Shown: piece after piece, positions 36,701 through 48,700 of the stretch
How positions within the stretch are numbered: the first letter of the stretch is position 1
How the letters are laid out: every line of letters begins with the position of its first letter
Assembly: GCA_027574665.1 (NCBI GenBank)
Contig: CM050659.1
Coordinates: forward strand, 21,305,001 to 21,369,000
Length of the DNA: 64,000 nt
Origin: Rhynochetos jubatus
Taxonomy: Eukaryota > Chordata > Aves > Eurypygiformes > Rhynochetidae
Direction: 5' to 3'
Translations under genes and position numbers: made by a program
Notes under the pieces: model-generated
What the model saw: only the letters and a program-made list of their open reading frames with translations
What the model was told of the DNA's origin: nothing
The model's database searches: none

Positions 36701-39700
36701 CCCTGCACTGCAGTTGCACCGTAACAATTCCTGGGGAGCGGGCTGGGAGCCGTAGCAGGAGGGAGAGGCCCTCTGTTTCTCCAAGCAATGGTCCTGCAGT
36801 GATGGGCAAAGTCACCGTGGAGGATGTTCCACATTCCCCGTCAATGCAGGGCGGAGATTTTTCGGGTCAGTACCCACCGAAGCAGTTATTCTGGCAGCCG
36901 AAGCTGCCCGCTGTCTCTCTGGCAAAGGGAAGGGCAGGCACCAAACCTATTCTCAGCCTTCTCGCTGTCAAAGGTGGCCATGCATAATTTATTCTACCCC
37001 GCTGCTGCTGCGGTACAACTTTAATGCTTGCTGATTCGGTTACCAGCAGCGCTGGCAGGGCCAGGGCCGGTCTGTTAGGAGTTGGCTACAGGTTCCTGAG
37101 CCCCTGAAGGTTAGAAAAGGGCAGGTCTGCGCTGGCCCCATCCCTCCCTCCTGCTCGTAATGGTTGCCATGTGGTCTGCAGCTTGCAGCCTTTCCTGATG
37201 GGATAATCCGCAGCTAAACCCTGCAAGTACCAGATGGAGTTCAGGCCTGTTCGTTCTCTGCGTTAATAATCCAGAATGTCATTAATTTCTCTTTCTTATG
37301 CGTTGTGGTGGGTTTTAGTTGTCTTTTTTTTTTTTAAATGTGGTCAGATGGTGATGTGAACATGCTTTTCTGAGATGGCTGTGGAGTTAGCCCAGTGCGT
37401 ATTTGATCATCCTCAGCTTGCAGGACAGCTCTCCCAGTCCAAGGTTTGAAAGCAGAGTTCCTGTCGGAGCCAGCACAATGAACAAGAGAAAAGTTAGTTT
37501 TCCGATGGAAAGGCTGCAGTCTTCAGCTCTGCTTTGCGCATGTGAAACCCTGTAAAAGCCATTCCTTCCAGACGCTCGCTGCTGAAATCCTGCTGCTCTA
37601 AGCACCTGCTCAGAATTAAGCCAATGCTTGGCTTAAGCTCGAATTTAAGCACATGCTTACGTGCTTTGCTGACCTGGGGTCCGCCGCCGCGCCAGACCCC
37701 CGAAGCTTGCAGAAGGAAGCAGCAGTGAGTCAGTGCTGGCAGATGGGAAGGAAGGAGGTGGCTCCCTCCCCAGTTTAAAGGGATGACGTGTGGGGTAGTG
37801 CAGGGAGAAAAGATCAGCTGGTTTACTCTTCTGACTGAGCTCAGAAAGGTGACAGGGTGAAGCCGCTGGGGCTGGTGTGGAAGTCTGGGTCACTGGAGGG
37901 TTCTGTTTGGGTTTAGCGATGTTGATTAACCACCCAAGTCTTGGCAGCCCTCTCCATCCCTCCTGACCTGCTTGCACATATACTTAGCACCTCCCAGGGT
38001 TGAGAAGTGACCACAGCAACGCGGTGCAGTGCCAAGGCTTGTTGCTGTGTTGCGCCGAGGACTGGATAGAACCTGCCAAAGGATCTCAGAACCGCCCTGA
38101 ACAGTGCAGGATCTGGCTCCCAGCATGCACGCAGATGGTCAGGGGCTGGTTCCCAGCACTTCCAGCAAATTCTGGATGTCAGCGTTAGAGGGATCTGCCT
38201 TCTTGCTACGCTTTGAAGGCATGCTTCTGCTTGGTTTCCTCAGCAGTACCTGGTTTCTTGTGTTTGTTTTGCTGCGGGGTTTTCATTTTGAAGAAGGGTT
38301 TTGCAGCTTGGCCTCGGGCGGTGTCTGCGCTTCAGCCAGCGGCAGGTACCCGGTGCTGGGGACAGTTGAGGTGCCCAGTGTGCACTGCCTGGTTCCCGTG
38401 CAGCCCTGCTGAGGGATCCACCACACAGCAACCTCCTACAAATATCATATTCTCTGGTTGAGCGCTTGTGCTCCTGGGGCCACGGTACCTCTGGGGAGCT
38501 GCTCTGCGAAGACACCCCAGGCCCTTCCCACTCCATGGCTGCCCATGGTAGCAGGTCAGACTGGCACTGAAGACTCGCTTTTTGCGTCAAAACACCTCAA
38601 AAGCTGGACCAGAGGCTGTGCTTAGCCTTAGCTCTGTGGCTCAGCCATCACTCCTCCATCCCTCCTGCCCTGTGTCCCCAGCTCGCTAGCAGGGACGGAG
38701 GCTGGGAGAGCAACAGACCCAGGCTTGTCTCTGCCTGGCAGTCCTCAGGCCAGATGGGTGCGAGTGCCTCGGCCGTACGCCGCTGGTGAAGGGTGGCCTT
38801 GGTGGTCAGAGGCGAACCTGGAGCTGAGCGAGTGGCCAGCTCTGTGCAGCCTGGGCCAGCCCTGCTGCCTGCAGCCCAAACCTGCTCCTCTCCCCACCGC
38901 CACCCCTCTCAGTGCTGGGGAGGGACTGGAGTGCCCAGGGAAGGTGTCACTGAGCACAGGCTCCCCTGTGCCTTGTGGCCTGGAGACCAGCAGTGTCCCT
39001 TTTCACAGCAGAGCCGACAAGCCGCCAGCAGGGCAGTACCACTACACCCCAGCTCTCCTGGCTTTGCTGTCCAGCCTAGAGAGGCATAGGGAGTTTGTGG
39101 ACAAGTTCAGAAGTGCAACAACTCTGGCTACTCCGTGAGCTGCGAAGCTCAGTTTTGTCTACTGAGATCTAGCAAGTGAGAAGAAATCAATCCCTTGCCT
39201 TGTCACCTTTAATTTGAAGTGTTGGAGGTTAATAATTAATTATTTGCATTAGATCCTAAAAAATACTTCATAAACCAGACTGCTGTGGCTTGGCACCTTC
39301 CCCAGCAGAGGCTGCCTTCATTACTGTCTGCAGGAGGGATGCTACAGGAGTGGGGGACCCCAGATCAAGGGGGGTCTGCACCTCCTGCAGCCTCTCACCT
39401 TGGCAGATGGCTTGCCCAGCCTGGGGTGGGGGGGGGGCAGCTGCAAAACTGGGCTCCACTCTGCCCAGAGTTGTTTTTTGCCTTGACCCATTGCTGCTCT
39501 GGGGTAAAACATCCCTGGTGCAAAATCAAGATGGCAACGGCCAGGAGACACAGCAGGCCAGGGCGAGTCAGAGCCGTCCCTCAGCCGGGGCCATCCGTTC
39601 GCATTGCAGGTTCGGTGGAAAGCCTGTCTCACACGACCTCGTCCCCGCAGCCATCGCCGGCCGCCTCCACCCACGCCTCCCGCATCGCCGATCCCTCCTT

Positions 39701-42700
39701 CTCTGTCGACCACACTACTGCTGACGCGTCTGCCGCGGAGGAGACCCCCAGCGAGTCAGAGTCGGTTTTCCTCCCCGACTACCTCTTCCTCTCCAACTGT
39801 GAGTCGGGCAAGCTCAGCCACAACAGGTAGGTCTGGGCTCTGCCAGGTGCATCAGGCTGGAGCCACCCTCTGCCTGCCCAGTGGTGCCCTGGGAAACTGG
39901 TGCAAACTGGTCCTTAAGCCCTGACACGCAGGGCAGGCTCCTGAGCGCAACAGGGGACCATCAGCCTAATCCACTTTACAGGGGGCTTTTCGTAGTGCTC
40001 ATTAGCAGCTGAGCATGGTATGTTGGTCCTGACCCTTTCCAGGGTGGGGGGCTGGGGAGCTCACATACGGCCTCCCTCCAGGCGCCCTTGCTGCCTGCTG
40101 CTGCCCAAGGTGCTCCACAGAGTGCCCCAGCTCAGGGGGGACCTTCCACAGCCATAGGGAGGGGACAGATTTTGTCCCAAATCGTGGAGTTGTTGGGGTG
40201 GGTTTTGCTGTGTGCTTGCTCAATCACAGCCCGGAGAAAAGGAAAGCGCGTCCTGACCTCTGTCTCTGTGCAGGTGTGACAGCTGGTCGAATTCAGACAG
40301 ATCTCTGGAGCAAACCTCATCGGACGATGTTTTTGTCGACTCCCTGCAGTCCCAGCCCTCCTTGTCCCTTGTGCAGCCATCCAGCGCAGGCACTGTGCAC
40401 CAGGATGGGGCCCCATTGACAAATCCCAGCACTGTGTCCAGGAACATAGACATTAGTGGGACACCCAGTGACTTTTCCTCCTCTTCTCCGCTGCTGGGGA
40501 CACCGCTGACACCAACCTTTCAGATTGACAAGAGCCAAAACGCGCTGCCCTACGGTGTAACCCAGCTGGACGTCCTGTCCAACACGCCCCCGCCGCGGCC
40601 TCCCAAGCCAACCCACTTCTCGGACAGGAGAGGGGATGAGGCGGGCGGCGGGGCCCTCCAGAACGGGCACGCCGGGATCTGCCGGGCTCAGGTCGCTCTG
40701 GTGCCCAGGAGGATCTCCTTGTCCAGCCTGGACAACGTGAGGAACTGGAAAGGTGAGTGCGTTTCCGAGAGCCAGCAAAGGACCGGGGTGCGGGGTGGAG
40801 CTGCCCACGAGCGCCGAGTGGGTGTCCACCTCCAGCTGTGCCTCCCTGTCCTCCCCGCTGTGAAATCGCACGCCACCCACAGCACCCTGAAACGCTCGTT
40901 TCAAATGATGTAGCGAGCAGGATTCAGGCCTGTCCCTCACGTTTCAGCTCCTGCGCTGTAGAAGTCCCTCATTGTACACAGGGGCAGCAATTTGGCTGTG
41001 GCCTCGTCAGGGTGCCTCATGACTGCTGGTTTCCCGTGCCCCCTCCCTCACAAATTAAACAGAAAGCAGTAGATGCGCAAAACTGAAAAGCCAGCCACTG
41101 AACCAGGAGATGCCAAACTCCCTATTTACGCAGGTCAGAATGCGGGCTTGCAGATGGGAAATGCCTTGGTAGCCGTGCTGCCTTGCGGCATCCAGTCCTT
41201 TCCACCACGGCAGCGTGTCTTTTCGCAGCCTAAAGAACAGGAAGCCAGGGAGACACTGGGGGTGGGATGTAATCCCGGTTGAACCAGGGACTCTGTGTGT
41301 CCTTGAGCAAATCCCACTTTGTCCTTGCACTTCAGTCAGGGTAGCCTGAAAACCCGCCGCAGAGCGAGGCTTAGCGCAAAGCAAGGTCTGCTCTGAGCCA
41401 AGGTGACTTTTCCACTTGCTCTCCAAACACTGTTATTGCAAAAGAAAATTAAGTCCAAACCCCAGAACATCAAGGTGTCAAAAACCAGCATCCGTGGTAT
41501 GAGATGGGTTCGTTTCGTGGAACCCCAGAACAGAGGGAGGCAGCTGGAATAGCTGGCTGGAAATCATCACGTCTTTTGCAGTGATGTGCCATTTTTGATG
41601 AGAAAGAAAATGCAGCTTTTTAAGGACAAGCGTCCTTTAGACTTCTCTGTTTTAAATGACCAGCCCGTGTTTGGGGCTGTTAGATCTTAACGCTCAGAAG
41701 CTAAAGCAAGGAGACCTCTGTCCAGCCTGTTTATCAGCGTACAAACAATTCTTGGAAGGTTTCTGGAGAAACACCCATCAGTGGAATTGGTGTTCTTAAT
41801 TATCAGTGACATTCGGCTGCTCCCTGGAAGGTGCTGCTCTTTGCCTCTGCACGTGTGCCGCGCTGCCGCTGCCAGCGTGCTTGAGGCAGTTCCTGCTCCT
41901 CCAGCCCCACTCGTGCCAAAATGGTTTTTAAGAGGATTAAGTGGCCAAATGTCGTGTTCTGCTACCGTGCTGCAAGGTTATCTCTGCCTGACAGGGGGCA
42001 GCAATGAATTAATAAGTGCTGCTATTCTTTCTTACCCTAAGTGCAGCTGAAACTATCTGAGAGGTTAAACTCTGAATTAAAATGTGTTTAACAAGGAAGA
42101 TCAGAAAAAGAAACGGGAAGAAAGCAGCTGTTCCTCAGCAGTTCCCAGAGTGAGCCCGCTCGAGTTATTTACTTCATTTTTTTTTGCCCTTGGCAACCTG
42201 TAGAAGCTGAACAGATGTAATAACCCAGCGCAAAGGCGGTGCGCGCTGGCTGCGGTGCGCGCTGGCTGCGGTGCCATGAAGAGGAAGGAGCTGTACGGGT
42301 GTAAGGCTCCTGTATCCTGGCACCTGCCGGAGCGCGGGGCCCGACTGTGGTTTTGCCATGGTAATAAATAAATGTCGCCGTCCCAGGACAGTGGCTATGG
42401 CTGTCTGAATGCACTAACAGCATTGTGTTGTTCGTGCTCGGCACGTTTGCCTTGTGTGCTGATACCACCAGAGAGACGCCGGTTGCAGGGCAGTATTGAC
42501 ATCTCTGCCGTAAGAGCAGGGACTGGGTTAACACGGTTTTGAGGCATTCCAACGGAAAAGCCGTTTTCTGCACAGAAAACCGTTTTCCAGAGCAGGATGG
42601 TGGTTGTAAGCATCTCCCACCACTGATGTTCTATGAACTGAATGCTGGATTTCAGCGGTTTTTTGCCTTTTGCTTCAAAAATCAAGTTGACCTACACCAA

Positions 42701-45700
42701 GGCAAAGGCCAGTTTCTCTGGCTGTTTGTTCCCCGTCAGCATCAGCTGTGCCACACCAGGCTTTCTCCCCCGCTGCTTGTGTTACAGGGCCGTAAGTTAC
42801 AGTGGGATTATACACAAACGTGTTCCTTGGTTTCGTCATGCTGAAAATAGATGTAATCGCTCTCGAAATGCTACTGAGTTGGTTCTGGTCTGAAGTGTCA
42901 CTGCATTTTCTTATTTAGGATAAATACTAGGAGTTATGGAGCCTTTATAAAGCTATAATTATTTTGGAGCCATATGCCTTAGTCCAGAATTATCTTCGTA
43001 CGGTTGCACTGCTTTATCACATTTTTAATCACTTTTTTCCCCTTGCAGCAGACGTGGAAGGCAGTTCCTTAAGAAGTCGGGATAAGAGGCTTAGCTTGAA
43101 TTTGGTAAGTACTCTGCTAGCATAAATGTCAAACACCGGTGCATGACAAACTTCAGGGGACAGGGAATCATTGCACATCCTGATATTCAGTCGTTCCTCT
43201 CCTGTGTTCAGCAGAAGGACAATAAAAATGGAAGATGCACTTGGCTTTGGGCGCCTGCTGTGCTGCTGCTTTGAAGCCACAGGAAGCCTTGGGGAGGGGA
43301 GGGAGGGAGGGAGGGAGGGAGGGGGGCCCTCAACACTGTAAGGCAGAGGAAGCCAGGTCTGGTGTTGAAAATGGTAACAGGAGCCTAGAGAATTAAACTG
43401 TTGATCAAGAGGACCTGAGAAAACTGCTTATCTCCTGAAAAAAGGGTCTCAAGAAGCCTATCGCTTCATGATCCTGAGGAATATGTCCTCTTCAGGACAC
43501 AGGGAAGTCTGTACTCTCAAAGCGCCTGTGATTCAGGGCTCTGCCAGTCCAAAGCTCCCTGGCTCAGCCTTTGACAGACAGGGAGCACATCGTGGAGCAC
43601 CACGCACATCGCACAGCCGGTCTTCTGCCTGGCCCTGGATGCTGCCTGCCGTCTGGGAGACCCTTTGCTGCTAGAATGTAAGCTCTGGTGGCAGGCAACT
43701 TATGTTTTTCTCCCCTGTGGAAGCTTGCAAAGTGTGTAATCGACCCCGCTCACCGCTCAGCCAGCGCTGACCTGCGTGAAATGAACTTCTAGTGTTTATT
43801 CTCAGTATCAGGAGCCTGGAGTAGGTCTGTGTGTCTGCTCTCTCAGCTTCCACGTTTGCAAAAATCTACTTTACCAGATGTTCTCCTTTCAGATTTTTTG
43901 GTATGAAGGAGCCTCCTTTGTTTTATAGGTCAGAGTTACTGCTGGGAGAGGCAAGTGCAGCCTCACTGAGGGTGGAGGATTTAACCTGCCGAAGTCACCA
44001 GTAAGTTTGGTCCTAGCTTCCAGCAGTGACCGACGAAGCTCCGAAGTGGACTTCACAGCTCGAGCGGGCATCTGAACTCAGGCCTTTGTCTCGTGTCTTT
44101 CCAGCCTGCGCCTCTCACAGAGGTCACATCAGGACTCTCCCGTCCCGGGGCTCGGCTCAGATCGGTGGCCAGCTCACGGCACCTCCTGGCTTGCAGGGGG
44201 CTAGCTACTCATTTATCAACCCATTTCTCTTTCTTTGCTTCTGAAGCCCTGCCGCTTCTCCCCGCTCTACTCGACTGCTTCGGACAGCACGGAGGACAGC
44301 TACGTGCCCATGCGTCCCAGCACCTCTCCTTCAGCGCCCAGCTCCGACTGTTCCCCCGATGGCTACATCCCCATGAGCCCCTGCTCAGCCACCTTCACCT
44401 TCCCTGTCGTCAGCACTGAAAAACTCACCAGCCCGTTACCTGAGCTTCCCTCGGACCTGGAGCCCCCCCCGGTGAACCGCGACCTCAAGCCTCGCAGGAA
44501 ATGTAAGCCCAGACCTACAGTGCAGTTGGCAGCCAGGGGGTCCTGACAGAGGGACACGGGTGACCTCCTTTAGTAGTGTCCTTGGTGCGTTTTAAACCCC
44601 TTCCCGCCCTAGAAGGGGGATTGAGTTGCTGTGTAAGTGGGTTGTAGTGCCGTAATGTAGGATGCGTCCGCAGGGTGGTTTGTGAGCAGAGGAAGAGCGT
44701 CCGTGCCTCCTCTTGCAGTGGAGGACTGGGTGGCTGCGTTAGCGCGGTGCGTGGCTGCAGGTCCTCTCCGACCGCAAACGACCAAATGGACGTAGCCTTG
44801 GAGAGAGAGCAGGCTAAATCCTGCGGCTCTAAGGTACGTGCTGCTCTCTCACCAGCTCCCTGGCTTTCCAGGAACAAGACATCAACACTCAAACTTGCTG
44901 TGGGGGCTGTTGGTTAAACCCATGCTGGGTAGGCGCAGCTGTCTTGGTTTTCCTTGGAATTTCCTGTAGCTGCTTTTACTGATGGTAATTTTCCACTCCT
45001 GCTTTTCATGGCATCTCCAAAATCTGGGTTGCCTTTCCAGATGATGTACTGGGGACAAAATTCAGCTTTGCAGTGGAGAAATTGCCTAAACCTAGCCTGC
45101 ATTGAAGCTCTTTGGGCTGCAGAGCCACAGGGCTACTGAGAAATTGGGTCAGGAAGTGCCACTGTGAAGTGGGGACAGAAATTTAGCCCATTGGCAGGAA
45201 GCCAAGCAAGCTCAGGTCCTTTCTTAGGGGGTTTTGAGAGCGGAGTGGAAAAGGTACGTTGGCTGGTGAGAGGAATGATCTTGATCTCCATGTGTAGAAC
45301 CTTTTTGTTTAGCAGAGAGCCTCAAACCTGGTTTGACCTGTAGGCTGAACCGGGCTCTCCTCTCGAAGGCCGCACCTGCGGAGCAGGTTTGAGGCAAGCA
45401 CGCGGGTCCTGTGGGGCGTTTGCTCTGTCACCGTAAGGTAACGGAGGCACGTGGCTCCCGGCGCTGACTGAAGTGGTCATTGTTACTGATTCCTCTCTTG
45501 GTTGTATCCGTTACGTTCTGTGAAGTACTCTGTTAGTTTCTGGCTGTTCATGTCAAATGGCATTTTTCTAAACAGTCTGTGCTCTTCGTTAGCTCTGCTA
45601 TTGGAAATGTAGTTCCTTTTGTATCTGCCTGCAGCGCGGCCACCTCCTCTGGACTTGAGGAACCTCTCCACGATCCGGGAACACGCCGCCGTGACCAGGA

Positions 45701-48700
45701 TGTGGACTGTGCCTTAGTAAGTCAACAGCAAACCTGCCGTTCCAATCTTTTAAGTATTAACATTGTGGAATGGAGTTAAAAATAACTTCTCACATTCCAC
45801 AAGAAACAGTTTCCTGGCCAAGTCCACAAACAAAGATTCCCCAGGGTTCCTCCCAGCATCCCCCAGGCTTTTGCTGTCTCTAAGAAGCAAGGCTCCCTTT
45901 CGCTGTGGGCAGCTCCGCGCGTTCGGCATCGTGCAGCGATGCTCGGTCTGTTTCGAAGGTTCCTTCTAAAATTCCGGAGCTGGCCTGCACTCTGGTGTGG
46001 CTGCTGCGATGGCGACAAGCTTTGCATGCCTTTATTTCTTTCAAAGCGATAGAGCCGTTTTTATTCCCGACAACCTAACACAGCAAAGGAGAACCAGGTA
46101 AGAGAGCGATCTGCCTGACCCGTAGCTTGGGTGTAGACTTCTGCGCTGCCACGCAGCAATTCTGACTTGATCTGTTGGTGTCACCTTTTGTCAGCTGTGG
46201 GGCAAACCGGAAGCTTTTGGCCCCAAAGCCCAGGTCGTGTGGACAGGTGATGCTGCTGGGCTCCGAGGGCAGCGAGAGGCTCGTGAGCAGGGCAGGACTG
46301 CAGCCTGCTGGCTGGAGGGGTCTTGGTGCTACAGGGAAAGGCTGACAGGAGAGCCAGCTGTGCTAGGAGCGCATGCAAAAAGCCAGAATTCCCACCAACC
46401 TCCCGCTCTGCATAGCCCAGGCACCCCCAAAAATGCGGTGGCTCGCTAGCAAGAGTGCCAGACAGGGCATTGCCACCCCCCTGCCTCAGGCAGGCATTTG
46501 GAAGGCACAAGGGAGACGAGACGGGCAGTTTCTCAGTTGCAGACCCCTCTCTCTCGGCCGTACAGTCCCAAGCTGGTTAAGCCCTTCGTCACTCCTGCGT
46601 GCTGCCTGTTAGGGAAACCCGGTAGCCTGCCTCCTAAGCATCCCTGCCAGGGTGCTGTGGTTAATTAGCGCTGACACAGTGCAGAGTCCTGAAGGATAAT
46701 GAGCTGGGAGGGAGTCTGCATATTTAACATTAACAAAACTAAAAAAAAGGAAGTATGCCCAGAACTAATAAAGCAAAAGGAATTACACTGTTCTTGCTGC
46801 ACAAAGTGGCCATCTGATTTCCTAATAACTAACCCCATTGTGCCAGCCTGCGGTAATTTACTCACGAGATATGACAGTTGTGCTAGTGGGAGAGATTTCC
46901 TTGCACGAGGGCTGAGTCGCAGCCATCTCCGTAGCACAGATAGCATGTGTTTACGCTGTGCTCAGAGCCAGGCAAGTTCCTCTGCATGCACCTCCAGTAG
47001 CTGATTAAGTCACATCAATCTCAAAAACGTGGATACCCGCACTGCTAACTGCCCCATCGGCACAGATTACCCAGACGAATGATATCTGTCTCTGTGCCTG
47101 TTGTTGGAGAATTGCTCCCATGTTTTATGCTTTCTGTCATACCAGAGACAGCAAACTTTCATAAATCCCAGGGAAAAAAAAACCTACAAAACCACTCGTA
47201 GCAATGTAGCACACTTCTTCCAGAACTGAGGAGTGGTTTTGGACATCCTCTCCGTAAAGGCTGCAGCGTTAGTGTGAGTTTATTCACCATATGGACTGTG
47301 TCAGGCTTTGGCTTCATTTCAGAGCATCTGTAAGATGCTTCCTTAACCTCTCCTGTGTTTTTCTTCATAGCAATCGAATGAGCTTTATCTCACCAGAAAG
47401 AGACGGTATTAATTCAGCAAGAATATTTGCCAATTCAGTTTCCGGAGAAGAGGAAGAAAGTTACATTCATATGGTAATCTTCATTTTCACACAGCCATCC
47501 TTTGCTTTATTCCGCTCTGTCACATTGATGGAGAATGCAGAAGTTTGTTTTCTAAGAAAAAATGTTGAGGAGGTTTGTCCTTTGCCTTCTGTTTTTTAAG
47601 AAAATGATGAAACGGTTTTAAACCAAAGACACTGGGACCAGTTTACGGAGAGATAAGGGAGGCCCTTCTTCTGCGCTGCAGAACTCAGCTGTTCGCCCAC
47701 GAATGTTGCTGAGCAGTTCCAAGAGATCACAGGGATCAGCCATATTTACATGAGAACTCATTAGGGGAAAGGAAAATTAAATCTTTTCACCTTTTAAAAG
47801 TGTGCCCTGCAAAATCTCCTAGGAAATGACAGAAAGCCGTTAGTGCACTTCCTAAAGAAACACACCAAATACTGTGCAGAGACAGAACGCCCATTAAAGC
47901 CTCTTATTGCTTCTGCTTTGGCTGGTGGCACTAACCCCACTTCCCATCCCATGAAAGAAGAACATCTGGCTTTGTGGCTTCCTTTTCTTCATTCACTCTT
48001 TAGCCATATCTTGCAAAAGACCAGAATCTCAGTTTCCTTTAAATTTTAGGTGGAAATGGATCTCAAACCCCTTGGTCTGAGCCAACCTCCACACATACGG
48101 CTCCGTAGCCAAAGCCCAACAGCAATGGCTGTAGAAATATATTGCAAAACTGACCACAGTCTCCGTAGTTTCAGATTCTAATCAACACCTCCACGAGATC
48201 AAAACCGGCTCAGGAGGGCAGCTCCAATTGTAACTACTCCCTCTTTGAATTTTCCAGTCACATGAAAGCTTCCATACACTTGTGGTCCTCTGTAATATTC
48301 CTAAGAATAAGTTTCAGTTGCTAGAGTCGAACAGAATTATCACCATTTCTTTAGATTCATAGGAGGGGGGTGGTGGAGAGTGTCCCTGCAAATCTGAGCC
48401 TCCCAAGGGCTGGGGTCGAGAAGCCTGCCGCAAGTCCTTCCCCATGACGTTGAAAACCAGCCTGCTTTGCTTGTTTTGCCATAATTACCAGGAGAAAAAG
48501 GGCCTCACGGTTTCCTTGTGCCGTCTCGCCTCGGTGTTATCCTGTGGTTGGTCACCAAACGCGCCCTTGGCACAGAACGTGACGTGGGTGCTGACGGCCC
48601 TCGCTCGCGTTCCGCCCGGCGAGTCTCCCACCGCGCAGCTGCAGTCCCTTCCTTGAGGATCGTGTTTGAAGAGCGTTAAAAGTTTCTCTTCTTTCCCGAC

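Noticed and set aside
40317-40940. 207-codon minus-strand open frame across GAB3 exon 4
   Set aside because: It is the antisense shadow of a real coding exon whose codon usage suppresses stops on the other strand.
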